From the NCBI RefSeq assembly GCF_900107595.1, contig NZ_FNQF01000002.1, positions 124,001 through 188,000 on the forward strand: a stretch of DNA of 64,000 bases, in the 5' to 3' direction. The notes under the pieces are model-generated. The model was not told the origin of the DNA, searched no databases, and worked only from the letters and a program-made list of their open reading frames with translations. The position numbers were made by a program, and so were the translations under genes. Numbering within the stretch: position 1 is the stretch's first letter; every line of letters starts with the position of its first letter. Below are positions 34,549-43,206 of the stretch, in pieces. The DNA comes from Psychroflexus halocasei. Its GTDB lineage: Bacteria; Bacteroidota; Bacteroidia; Flavobacteriales; Flavobacteriaceae.

Positions 34549-35706
34549 TTAAAATAAATTTACAATCGAATTAAATATTTCTTCTCTAATCGCTTTATTT
34601 CCACTTGCTGCGAGAATAATCGATATCGCTAAACCTGTCATTGCAGAAGCAAAATCACGACCAATCATTCGGATTGCTTTCTTTTTATGTTTATTACCTT
34701 TTTTACGTCTTGATAAACTAATCGCTATTTCTCGACCACCAATAATTCCTAAGAAAACCCAAGTTGTACTCATTGGAACTGTAGAAATAAAAAGTTTGTA
34801 TATTAATAAAACCACATAAGATAAATCGATTAAGGTCGCGGCTCTTATATCTGAAATACGTGTTTTTTCACTAACAACACCTTGGATTTTATCACCTCGA
34901 AGGTAAAAAAGTAAACCTAAGCCAAGAAATATTGAAATTGAAAAAATCGAGAACTGTGCAAATGTTTGTTCTCTAGGTAAAAATACAGCAATATTTGCAC
35001 CATCTTGCATTACCCATGTTGCCCATAGTGAGCCACTAACAACCCATTGAATTGCTGTCCAATAATTGCTATGTTTCCTACTTTTAAAATACTTTCGAAT
35101 TGCTTTATAAGAGAGATACCAAATTGTAAATGAAAGAACAAATGCCATAATATAGCCCGTCCAACTCTTAAAAACAACTGATGTAATTCCTGATGTATCA
35201 GCACTAAAAACACTTAAGAGTAAAAATGTCGTTGACACTGGCATTCTGAGTCTTGTCAAAATCAGCAAAACCAGAGGTGCTATAATTTGGAAAAACGTAA
35301 ATTGATCTGGGTGCGGGTAATCTGAGGTTCCATCTGGATTCGTTAACCTTTGATAAGTCACATCTCCATCAAAATAAACCCAACTAAAGGCGACTGTAGC
35401 TAGAAAAATTCCTCCAATAAAAAGCCATAAAACCCACCATTTCTTGGCTTTATTACTTTCAATAAAGGTTCCGAGTGATTGGATACTGTCATTAGCAACT
35501 GCAGCGTAAGCCGCGAAAAAGAATCCAACCCACATTGCAACAGATGTGTGTGATGTAGATATTGCAGCAACGATAATCCCAACAATAACAATTGCTAAAA
35601 AGTTTTTCTCAACAGTTAAAAAGTCTAGGATATTTAGATATGGCCGACTCCTGTCATACCTTTTAAACTTTTTTGCCTTTTTAGCTTTCTTTGATTTTTT
35701 ACTCAT
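34549..35706 (-). CDS. Multi-pass membrane protein, distantly PiT-like
   Basis: 385 aa with about nine hydrophobic helices and a very basic N-terminus (KKSKKAKKAKKFKR). Two internal motifs, MPVSTTFLLLS and VPMSTTWVFLG, recall the PVSTTH motif found in both repeats of PiT phosphate transporters, and VANDSIQSLGT recalls GANDVANAMGT. This suggests a diverged inorganic-phosphate or related ion transporter; key residues differ, so the substrate is open. It shares a transcript with the amidohydrolase. Confidence 0.6.
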   Translation of the reverse strand: MSKKSKKAKKAKKFKRYDRSRPYLNILDFLTVEKNFLAIVIVGIIVAAISTSHTSVAMWVGFFFAAYAAVANDSIQSLGTFIESNKAKKWWVLWLFIGGIFLATVAFSWVYFDGDVTYQRLTNPDGTSDYPHPDQFTFFQIIAPLVLLILTRLRMPVSTTFLLLSVFSADTSGITSVVFKSWTGYIMAFVLSFTIWYLSYKAIRKYFKSRKHSNYWTAIQWVVSGSLWATWVMQDGANIAVFLPREQTFAQFSIFSISIFLGLGLLFYLRGDKIQGVVSEKTRISDIRAATLIDLSYVVLLIYKLFISTVPMSTTWVFLGIIGGREIAISLSRRKKGNKHKKKAIRMIGRDFASAMTGLAISIILAASGNKAIREEIFNSIVNLF

Positions 35707-35734
35707 TATATTAATTAAGCATGGTTCTTAATTG

Positions 35735-35742
35735 CAAAACTA
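35735..35742 (-). promoter_or_regulatory. -7 box of PiT-like/amidohydrolase unit
   Basis: On the minus strand TAGTTTTG fits TAnnTTTG, 28 nt before the ATG at 35706. The nearest TTG upstream is 16 bp away, slightly short. Confidence 0.4.
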
Positions 35743-35797
35743 AATAAGACACCATAATCAAATGTTTCTTGTATGTTAAGTTATGAAGAACTCATTA

Positions 35798-37516
35798 TTA
35801 CCAATTAAACTTGTATGTTAAACCTCCAAGCACCTGTATTCCTTGAACCTCGTAATTTTTCCATCGCTCTTTATCACTTCCTAAAAGGTTGTTGCCTCTA
35901 ATAAACACAGCAAACTGAGGATTGATTTGATACTCAATTTCAGCATTTAAATCAACAAACGCATCTTGGGTTTTTGACCTGTATTCAAAAGCATTAATAT
36001 TAGAATTTAAAGATAAATCATAAGATTCGCGTTCGCCAACAAAATATGCTGTTGCACCAAACCTCCATTGATCAGTGAATTCATAATAACCAAAAATTTG
36101 AGCTTCTATTTCTGGTAAATTCCAAGCTTCTTGTTGAGAATCTGTATCATAAACATTGTAATTCGCATCAAAACCCAAGTCTAAATCCTCGTGAGGCGTA
36201 TAATTTAAAGAAAAATTAAAATTGAGTTGAGACATATCATCGTATACAACACCAAAACTATTGTTCTGTTCAAAAGGATAAACACCTATATTTAGTGGAG
36301 GCATTGTGTTATGGCGGAATAAAGCATAGTTATCATGCTGAGCATAAGACACTTTTGCTAAGTAGTTTAATTTATCAAATTTCCCTTGTATTCCTCCATA
36401 AACATCATAAGAAGTACTCGTCGGCGTAATTGGTAAATTAGGAGACACAAAAGGGTTTTCATCAACAAACTCTCTGTATGTATTCTGATTTAAATCTCCT
36501 TTTGCACCAGCAAAAACATTGAAGTCTTCCGTTAAATTATAATTCAAACTAATTTTCGGATAAATATAAAATTCGCTGTCAGAATACTCGATATCAGAAC
36601 TATAAGCAACTTTTGCTCCCACATTTAAATCCAATCCTGATATATCAAATCTCATTTTAGGATATAAACTTATATTGAAAAATGAATAGTCCTGAAACCC
36701 GATAGGTGTGTAAGATTCTCCGTAACCAGTCGAAAGGTAATCCACTTCAAGTGTTGTTGATAAGATATCATCATAACCAAGGTCTAAATCTGAATCAACT
36801 TTAAAATTGAAATCATGCTCCATAGCTTTAAAATCGTCAGAAAAAATATCGTATCTCAATTGAGCTGAACGAATAAAAGTTCTTCCCAAAGGTTCAATTT
36901 TTCCATTAAAACCCAAGTTCATATAGGTTTGTTGTGTATCATCAATCAGACTCGTTTTATCAAAATCCTTTGGTAAACCATACCAATTATAAACATCATG
37001 ATTCACGTGAACTGCACCTGACCATGCGTAATCTCGCGTTTCAGAACTCAATCCAACATCAAGATGTGTGTTATAGTATTTGTCATCAATCAACAATTCA
37101 TCTATTCCGCCTTGAGATGATAAATGAGAAAAGTTAAGGTCCAAAGTTTTACCATTATTTAGATCAAAAGTTGAATAAAGCTCGCCTAATAATGTGGTAA
37201 AATTACCAAAACCTAATCGCGCATAATTATCATACATGTCAGCTTTTGTTGGCAAAATAACTCTTGATGCACGACCTTTTGCAGGAGTAAATGTTGAAGC
37301 AACTGGCACATTTAAGAAAGTATAATCAATACGTTTGACTTCAGTCGAAACACTATCACTTTCTGTAGGACGTTGTTTAATTTTAAAAGCATCATTAACT
37401 GTTGGTGAATACTGCTTTACAATAATTAATTTCTCTGTTTTAATGGTGTCATTTTGTGCAAAAACAACACTTGAAAGTATTAAAAACCCTAAGAATAAAT
37501 TAAACTTTAGATGCAT
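35798..37516 (-). CDS. Outer-membrane barrel protein, TonB-receptor-like without plug
   Basis: 572 aa from ATG 37516, which begins a good signal peptide ending VVFAQ; a longer frame from 37543 adds nine residues before it. Residues about 60-572 are beta strands with alternating aromatic residues, closing with GLTYKFNW, the aromatic end recognised by the BAM machinery. No plug domain or TonB box is visible, although the barrel resembles TonB-dependent receptors. It could be a porin-like channel. The PiT-like gene follows after 91 bp. Confidence 0.75.
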   Translation of the reverse strand: MHLKFNLFLGFLILSSVVFAQNDTIKTEKLIIVKQYSPTVNDAFKIKQRPTESDSVSTEVKRIDYTFLNVPVASTFTPAKGRASRVILPTKADMYDNYARLGFGNFTTLLGELYSTFDLNNGKTLDLNFSHLSSQGGIDELLIDDKYYNTHLDVGLSSETRDYAWSGAVHVNHDVYNWYGLPKDFDKTSLIDDTQQTYMNLGFNGKIEPLGRTFIRSAQLRYDIFSDDFKAMEHDFNFKVDSDLDLGYDDILSTTLEVDYLSTGYGESYTPIGFQDYSFFNISLYPKMRFDISGLDLNVGAKVAYSSDIEYSDSEFYIYPKISLNYNLTEDFNVFAGAKGDLNQNTYREFVDENPFVSPNLPITPTSTSYDVYGGIQGKFDKLNYLAKVSYAQHDNYALFRHNTMPPLNIGVYPFEQNNSFGVVYDDMSQLNFNFSLNYTPHEDLDLGFDANYNVYDTDSQQEAWNLPEIEAQIFGYYEFTDQWRFGATAYFVGERESYDLSLNSNINAFEYRSKTQDAFVDLNAEIEYQINPQFAVFIRGNNLLGSDKERWKNYEVQGIQVLGGLTYKFNW

Positions 37517-37610
37517 TTCGTGAAAAATTTTTAGATTCAACAAATAAACTAAACTTTGTTATAACTATAACTTAATTTAAGACTAATTTATTTCATCAGG
37601 ATCAGAATTT

Positions 37611-38993
37611 ATGGACAAAAGAGAAATCACAAAAGCTTATCAATCGCAGAAACAATACTTTAATCATCAGACGGTTGCTTCTGTTCCTGAACGTATAAAA
37701 CTTTTAAAGGTTTTAAAACAAAACATAAAGCAAAAAGAAGAAGACATCATTGCTGCACTTGATGAGGATTTTAAAAAACCTGAATTCGAGACTTTGACGA
37801 CAGAATTGCTCGTCGTTTACAAGGAAATTAATCTCTTTATCAAGAACTTAAAAAAATGGCAAAAACCTGAAAGAGTCAGTTCCGACTTGATTAACTTCCC
37901 TTCTTCTGATAAAATCTTTCACGTTCCTTGGGGAAATATATTGGTCATTTCACCTTGGAATTATCCTTTCCAATTAGCAATAACACCTCTAATTGGAGCC
38001 ATTGCAACAGGGAATACTGTGATTTTAAAACCCTCTGAATACGCTCCAAAAACTGCACAAATTTTAGAAATTCTCATTTCTGAAGTATTTAAACCAGAAG
38101 TTTGTCAAGTCATACAAGGCGATGCCGAAACTGCTGATTATCTTTTAGATCTCAAGTGGGATTTTGTTTTCTTTACAGGAAGCGTTAATGTCGGCAAAAT
38201 TGTTTCTCAAAAAATAGCGAAAAACATGACACCGCATTGTTTAGAACTCGGTGGCAAAAATCCTTGTATTGTTGATAAAACCGCTAAAATAAACACAAGT
38301 GTAAAACGCATTCTTTGGGGAAAATTTCTTAATGCTGGCCAAACTTGTATCGCTCCTGATTATCTTCTCGTTCATGAAAATATTTTAAATGAATTTATAG
38401 AGAGTCTTCAAAAAAATCTTCATGAATTCTATGGTAAAGATGCAAAAGAATCAGAAAACTACGCACGAATCATTAGCCAAAAGCATTTCGAGCGTTTAGT
38501 GGGTTTACTAGAAAATCAAAATATTATTTCAGGTGGCAAGTATGCAGACAACGAACTTTTCATAGAGCCGACGCTTGTTTTAAACCCTGATTTAGAAAGT
38601 AAGTTAATGAAAGAAGAAATTTTCGGACCAATTCTACCAATCATCAGTTATAAAAATGAGGAAGATTTAGAAAAGATTAGTTTAAAAAACGACAAACCAT
38701 TAGCTCTTTATGTTTTTTCAGAAAATAGAACCTTTCAAGACAAAATGATTCAAAAATATGATTTTGGTGGCGGTGTTATCAACGACACAGTTGTACATTT
38801 TGTTAATGATAAACTACCTTTTGGCGGTGTTGGCAAAAGTGGTGTTGGTAATTATCACGGAAAACATTCATTTAATGTATTTACACGTCAAAAGTCTGTA
38901 GTTAACAGAAAAACATATTTAGATGTTCCTATTAAATATCCACCCTACAATAAAACAGTTTTATTTAAAAAGCTTTTAAAATTCTTTAGATAA
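37611..38993 (+). CDS. Aldehyde dehydrogenase, class 3-like
   Basis: 460 aa, length of the class 3/fatty-aldehyde dehydrogenases (YwdH-type) that lack an N-terminal extension. Active-site C246 lies in NAGQTCIAPDY, E212 in CLELGGKNPC, and the NAD(P) motif is FFTGSVNVGK with ISPWNYPFQ upstream. It oxidises medium or long aldehydes to acids; the exact substrate is not readable. The 3' end overlaps pxpC by 18 bp, tail to tail. Confidence 0.9.
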   Translation: MDKREITKAYQSQKQYFNHQTVASVPERIKLLKVLKQNIKQKEEDIIAALDEDFKKPEFETLTTELLVVYKEINLFIKNLKKWQKPERVSSDLINFPSSDKIFHVPWGNILVISPWNYPFQLAITPLIGAIATGNTVILKPSEYAPKTAQILEILISEVFKPEVCQVIQGDAETADYLLDLKWDFVFFTGSVNVGKIVSQKIAKNMTPHCLELGGKNPCIVDKTAKINTSVKRILWGKFLNAGQTCIAPDYLLVHENILNEFIESLQKNLHEFYGKDAKESENYARIISQKHFERLVGLLENQNIISGGKYADNELFIEPTLVLNPDLESKLMKEEIFGPILPIISYKNEEDLEKISLKNDKPLALYVFSENRTFQDKMIQKYDFGGGVINDTVVHFVNDKLPFGGVGKSGVGNYHGKHSFNVFTRQKSVVNRKTYLDVPIKYPPYNKTVLFKKLLKFFR

Positions 38994-39827
38994 TCTAAAT
39001 TTAATTTTGGCATCAGGTCGCATTTGAGATAGCCGCGAAAGTGAATTTTCTTTAACTTGTAAAACCCTTGGATATCCGCCTGTCACTTGACTATCACGCA
39101 TTAATATCATTAAATGACCACCTGATGTTAACTGAACTGTACCTGGTAAAACAGCACCAGTTGTTATCTCAGACAGCGTATTATTAAGACGTTCATTAAG
39201 TTGATAAGCTTGCCGATTTGAATTCCGTGATAATGTAAACTCAGCATTAAACAATTGATATTTAACTGTTTCTGACAAAAACTTAGACTCTGGTAAAGCA
39301 ACACAATCAAGCTCAATGCGAAAATGGTCAAAATCATTGAGCTTAACAACAGATGGCTGTATGTCTCCTTCGAAAGCATCATAGTCTAACAAATCATTTT
39401 TGTTCTTAAATGCCTGCATGTTTAATTTTTCATAACGACTACAACTTCCCAAAACAGATGAAGACTTGAAGCCGTCCTTGACTGAAAGATAAGACCAAAC
39501 ACCTTTATTAATTTTTTTAATTTTTAATATGTCGCCAGATTTAACAGAATAAGCTTTTAAAAGATCAATTTTATCCTTATTCAAATAAACTTCTGCATCA
39601 TAAGCACCAACGCTAAAACATGTATTTTTTGTGAACTTAATTTGAAAATTTTGCATAAATATTTCCAAAGAAGGTAAATTTATTTCATTTTTTAAAATAC
39701 GGTTTGTTTCAAAAAATAAATTTTTATCCATCACACCTGAGAGTGGAATTCCATCTTGCAATCCCAAAAATCTACCTGAATCTTGAACTGAAATAAGTGG
39801 CCCAGAATTTAAAAGTTGAATTGCCAT
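38976..39827 (-). CDS. pxpC: 5-oxoprolinase subunit PxpC
   Basis: 283 aa, carboxyltransferase-like (KipA) subunit of the bacterial ATP-dependent 5-oxoprolinase, which turns pyroglutamate into glutamate. Family segments: LLNSGPLISVQDSGR at the start, GIPLSGVMD, and GTVQLTSGGHLMILMRDSQVTGGYPR near the end. It is the last gene of pxpABC (2 bp after pxpB) and overlaps the ALDH gene tail to tail. Confidence 0.93.
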   Translation of the reverse strand: MAIQLLNSGPLISVQDSGRFLGLQDGIPLSGVMDKNLFFETNRILKNEINLPSLEIFMQNFQIKFTKNTCFSVGAYDAEVYLNKDKIDLLKAYSVKSGDILKIKKINKGVWSYLSVKDGFKSSSVLGSCSRYEKLNMQAFKNKNDLLDYDAFEGDIQPSVVKLNDFDHFRIELDCVALPESKFLSETVKYQLFNAEFTLSRNSNRQAYQLNERLNNTLSEITTGAVLPGTVQLTSGGHLMILMRDSQVTGGYPRVLQVKENSLSRLSQMRPDAKIKFRLSKEF

Positions 39828-39829
39828 AA

Positions 39830-40549
39830 TTAAGAAATTTGTATTTGATACGATTCATGAAAAACTTGATCTTCTATTTCTAAAAACTCACTTTTAGAAA
39901 CAGGTTTAAACCGAACATAATCACCAGCAGATAACAGTGATTTTTTATTGATTTTATCGAAAAGATGTAGAGGCGTTTTACCGATTATTTGCCATCCTGC
40001 AGGAGAAGATTCTGGGTAAATCCCTGTCTGTAAACCTGCAATACCAACACTACCTTTTGGGATGCTTGACCGAGGTCTTTTTTTACGCTTAATTTCAAGT
40101 CGTTGATCGACGTGGGAGAGATAAGGAAAACCAGGTAAAAAGCCAATAAAAAAAACACGATATTGACGTGCAGAATGAAGCTCTGATATTTGACTGATTT
40201 CTATATTATTTTGCTCAGATATAAGTTCTAAATCGAAGCCGTATTCTGCATCATAACATACTGGAATTTCAAAAACTTCACTATTGAATTCTTGGTTAGC
40301 TTCAGTAGATAAAATAAGCTCTTTTAAGCTCTCTTTTTCACTATAGATTTTATCTATATCAAAAACATAAATAACTAATAATGAGTTATATGTATTGATT
40401 ACCTGAAGTATAGATTTATTATTTTTTTCAATAATTAAATTTCTATAAAACAAAAGTAAATCTACATTTTTTTCATCAATATGAAAGTCAAATTGTATTA
40501 AAATTGAATGCTCATTAAAGACTGAAATTTCAAAATTATTTTCTAACAT
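39830..40549 (-). CDS. pxpB: 5-oxoprolinase subunit PxpB
   Basis: 239 aa, KipI-like subunit. It shows the typical IPVCYDAEYGFDLE, FFIGFLPGFPYLSH and PRSSIPKGSVGIAG segments and a C-terminal PAGWQIIGKTPLHLFD. Works with PxpC as the second half of the 5-oxoprolinase. It lies between pxpA (20 bp) and pxpC (2 bp). Confidence 0.94.
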   Translation of the reverse strand: MLENNFEISVFNEHSILIQFDFHIDEKNVDLLLFYRNLIIEKNNKSILQVINTYNSLLVIYVFDIDKIYSEKESLKELILSTEANQEFNSEVFEIPVCYDAEYGFDLELISEQNNIEISQISELHSARQYRVFFIGFLPGFPYLSHVDQRLEIKRKKRPRSSIPKGSVGIAGLQTGIYPESSPAGWQIIGKTPLHLFDKINKKSLLSAGDYVRFKPVSKSEFLEIEDQVFHESYQIQIS

Positions 40550-40569
40550 AAATACATAATTTTTTAATA

Positions 40570-41277
40570 TTAATTGATCTCTAAATTTGAGCTTATATAT
40601 TTGATTATTTCAAATGCATTTGGCGTATCGCTATGCAAACAAATTGTATCAAATTTATGAGTTATTTTACGGTTATTTTGAGTGACAATATAAGCCCTTT
40701 TTTGAGCTAAAATTTGGTTCAAAACATCTTCAGGTTTTGTCAACAAAGCATCATTTTCTGACCTCGATGTTAAGCTTAAATCATCTTGATAAGTTCGGTC
40801 TCCAAATCCTTCAATCCAGTATTTTATTAAAGAAGATTTATAAACTCTCAATTTGGATTTTGGCGAGACAAAAACAATCAATTTCTGATCGATTTCTTGA
40901 AGAACTTCAAAGAAAATTTGACATAGTTTATCGTCATTTTCCATCGCATTATAAAGTGCACCATGTGCTTTAATATGATGTAAATTTACCTTATTTTTCT
41001 GGCAAGAATTTATCACAAGTTGAATTTGTTCTTTCAAAGAATCTTTCAATTTTTGAGAAGAAATATTTATTTTTTGTCTTCCAAAATTTTCAAAATCTGG
41101 ATAAGATGGATGTGCTCCAATTTTAACTTTATTTTTTTTGGCAAGCTGAACTGCTTTTTCTACAGTTGACATATTTCCAAAATGTCCTCCGCAAGCAATA
41201 TTACAACTTGAAATATGTGGCATAATATCTGCATCTTGATTTCCGCCTTCGGCTAAATCACAATTAATGTCAATCAC
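40570..41277 (-). CDS. pxpA: 5-oxoprolinase subunit PxpA (LamB/YcsF)
   Basis: 235 aa, slightly shorter than the ~250 aa usual for LamB/YcsF. MIDINCDLAEGGNQDADIM and SSCNIACGGHFGN are the metal-site segments, followed by IGAHPSYPD and HIKAHGALYN. Start is GTG at 41277, giving the conserved IDINCDL; no ATG is available. First gene of the pxpABC operon, which recycles the pyroglutamate formed from glutamine or glutathione breakdown. Confidence 0.92.
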   Translation of the reverse strand: MIDINCDLAEGGNQDADIMPHISSCNIACGGHFGNMSTVEKAVQLAKKNKVKIGAHPSYPDFENFGRQKINISSQKLKDSLKEQIQLVINSCQKNKVNLHHIKAHGALYNAMENDDKLCQIFFEVLQEIDQKLIVFVSPKSKLRVYKSSLIKYWIEGFGDRTYQDDLSLTSRSENDALLTKPEDVLNQILAQKRAYIVTQNNRKITHKFDTICLHSDTPNAFEIIKYISSNLEIN

Positions 41278-41351
41278 AATTTTTTTTTGAAAAGATACAA
41301 ACTTCTTTCGTGGAAGTCATATATTCACTAAATTTCACAAAACCTTTAACA

Positions 41352-43193
41352 ATGAAATATTTCCTCATTTTATTCACTTTTATTTGTGCAAATGCTCAAG
41401 TAGTCACTCCAGATTTAAAACTTCAATCAGCAACAGTTTACAACCAAGGCGCACAACTTAAAGCAATAGCAAACATAAAACTTTCCAAAGGTCAACATAG
41501 CATTGTTTTTGAAGACCTCTCCCCTTCTATTTCTTCTGAAAGCATCATGATTAAAGGCTTAAAAGATATTGATCTCAACTCAATCAATTACGAACGTGAC
41601 TACCTTATTACAGATCAGACAAGTCGGGGAATCGATGATTTAAAAAATCAGTTGGAAGAAGCTCAAAAGAATCAGTCACAAACGCAAAGTAAAATAACAG
41701 CTTACCAGAATGAGCTTGAATTACTTAAAAACAACCAAAAGCTAACTGGTGAGCAATCAGACATCAGCATTGCAAAAGTGAATACTTATGCTAATTTTTA
41801 TAGAAATAAAATTGAAGACATCAATAATCTTATTTTTGACTTAAATATCAAACTTAAAGAGCAACAAGAAGAAGTTCAAAAAGTTCAAAATGAGCTTCAC
41901 AAATTAAGAGGAAATCAAAAACAATATAGAGGTAAAATCACATTAGACCTTAATGTAACTAAGGCATCGCTTAAAAATTTAGAGCTTTCATATTTTGTGA
42001 ATGATGCTGGTTGGTACCCAAGTTACGACTTAAAAAGTCAAGATATTTCAAGTGACATTGAGTTGACTTATAAAGCCAATGTTTTTCAACAAACTGGTGC
42101 TGATTGGTCTGATATTGATTTGAGCTTATCATCTGCACAACCAAATCGCACAGAAACAAAGCCTGAATTAAATCCGTATTATTTAAACTTTAATCGAACT
42201 TATAGAAATTCAAGAAACCGTTTTTCTCATGTAACTTACAACCCAAGCATCAAAAGAGTATCAGGTACAGTTTACGATGAAGCTGGCAGACCGCTTCCTG
42301 GTGTCAATGTTATTTTAAAGGGAACATCAAAAGGAACGCAAACTGATTTTGATGGAAATTACTCTATTCAAGTTAATAATTCAAAAAGTCTTGAATTTAG
42401 TTATGTCGGTTTTAAAACAGAAAATATTCCTATTTACGCATCAAACATAAGCTTTCAAATGATTGAAGATAGTGCCATGCTTAGTGAAGTGGTTGTCACT
42501 GGCTATGCTTCAGCAAAAAGAAATGACATGGTGATTGAAGATATTGAAGCAGAAGAAATTGTTGTTGAGAAAAATTATACTACAACAGCTGTAAACTTTA
42601 AAATTCCTCAAAAAGTTAATCTAAAAAGTAGTCGAGATGCCGAACAATTTGAACTTGACAAACAATCTTTAGAAACCAAATACCAATATTTTGCTGCGCC
42701 TGAACTTTCTTCATCTGTTTTCTTAATTGCAGAAGTCAGCGATTGGGAAGAAATTGATTTACTAACTGGTGAAGCACAAATTTACTTTGATAATACTTAT
42801 GTCGGTACAACTTCTATCCTTCCGCAAAACATTGATGAAAAGCTGACAATATCTTTAGGCAGTGATCAACAAATTACTTTGGAGCGCGAGCAACCAGAAA
42901 AAATGAGTTCAAAATCATTTTTTGGAGGAACACGCATCGTTGAAAAAGCTTATGATATTAAAATGAAGAATAACAAAAACAGAAGCATTTCATTACTTGT
43001 TCAGGAAAGATTACCAATCTCACAGAATGATGAAATCAAAGTTGAAGATATCAAACATGATGCAACATTTTACGATAAAGACAAAGGGTTCTTAAATTGG
43101 GAGTTGACTTTAGATTCGCAATCACAGAAAACATTGAAGTATTCTTATAAAGTCAAATACCCAAAGGGAAAATCAATCAACATTAGAGATTAA
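41352..43193 (+). CDS. DUF4139 (MuiA-like) protein with an inserted carboxypeptidase-like/SusC-type domain
   Basis: 613 aa from ATG 41352 (signal peptide ends FICANAQ; a frame from 41310 only adds a non-signal stretch). Domains: DUF4140-like (about 18-110), coiled coil (about 85-185), DUF4139 beta region (from about 205). At about 300-390 there is a complete carboxypeptidase-regulatory-like fold (VSGTVYDEAGRPLPGVNV, TDFDGNYSI) followed by LSEVVVTGYASAKRNDM, the same linker that begins the plug in SusC proteins such as the one at 61003. DUF4139 then resumes to the end. Exported; function unknown. Confidence 0.8.
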   Translation: MKYFLILFTFICANAQVVTPDLKLQSATVYNQGAQLKAIANIKLSKGQHSIVFEDLSPSISSESIMIKGLKDIDLNSINYERDYLITDQTSRGIDDLKNQLEEAQKNQSQTQSKITAYQNELELLKNNQKLTGEQSDISIAKVNTYANFYRNKIEDINNLIFDLNIKLKEQQEEVQKVQNELHKLRGNQKQYRGKITLDLNVTKASLKNLELSYFVNDAGWYPSYDLKSQDISSDIELTYKANVFQQTGADWSDIDLSLSSAQPNRTETKPELNPYYLNFNRTYRNSRNRFSHVTYNPSIKRVSGTVYDEAGRPLPGVNVILKGTSKGTQTDFDGNYSIQVNNSKSLEFSYVGFKTENIPIYASNISFQMIEDSAMLSEVVVTGYASAKRNDMVIEDIEAEEIVVEKNYTTTAVNFKIPQKVNLKSSRDAEQFELDKQSLETKYQYFAAPELSSSVFLIAEVSDWEEIDLLTGEAQIYFDNTYVGTTSILPQNIDEKLTISLGSDQQITLEREQPEKMSSKSFFGGTRIVEKAYDIKMKNNKNRSISLLVQERLPISQNDEIKVEDIKHDATFYDKDKGFLNWELTLDSQSQKTLKYSYKVKYPKGKSINIRD

Positions 43194-43206
43194 ACCTCAC
43201 ATGTAT

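Noticed and set aside
35010-35591. Two alternative minus-strand frames within the PiT-like gene
   Set aside because: Same strand but other frame; Leu-rich shadows of membrane-helix codons, no start signal.
41293-41330. Short hairpin ACTTC/GAAGT between pxpA and the DUF4139 gene
   Set aside because: Only five base pairs, no T tail, in the promoter gap of divergent genes; no support as terminator or riboswitch.
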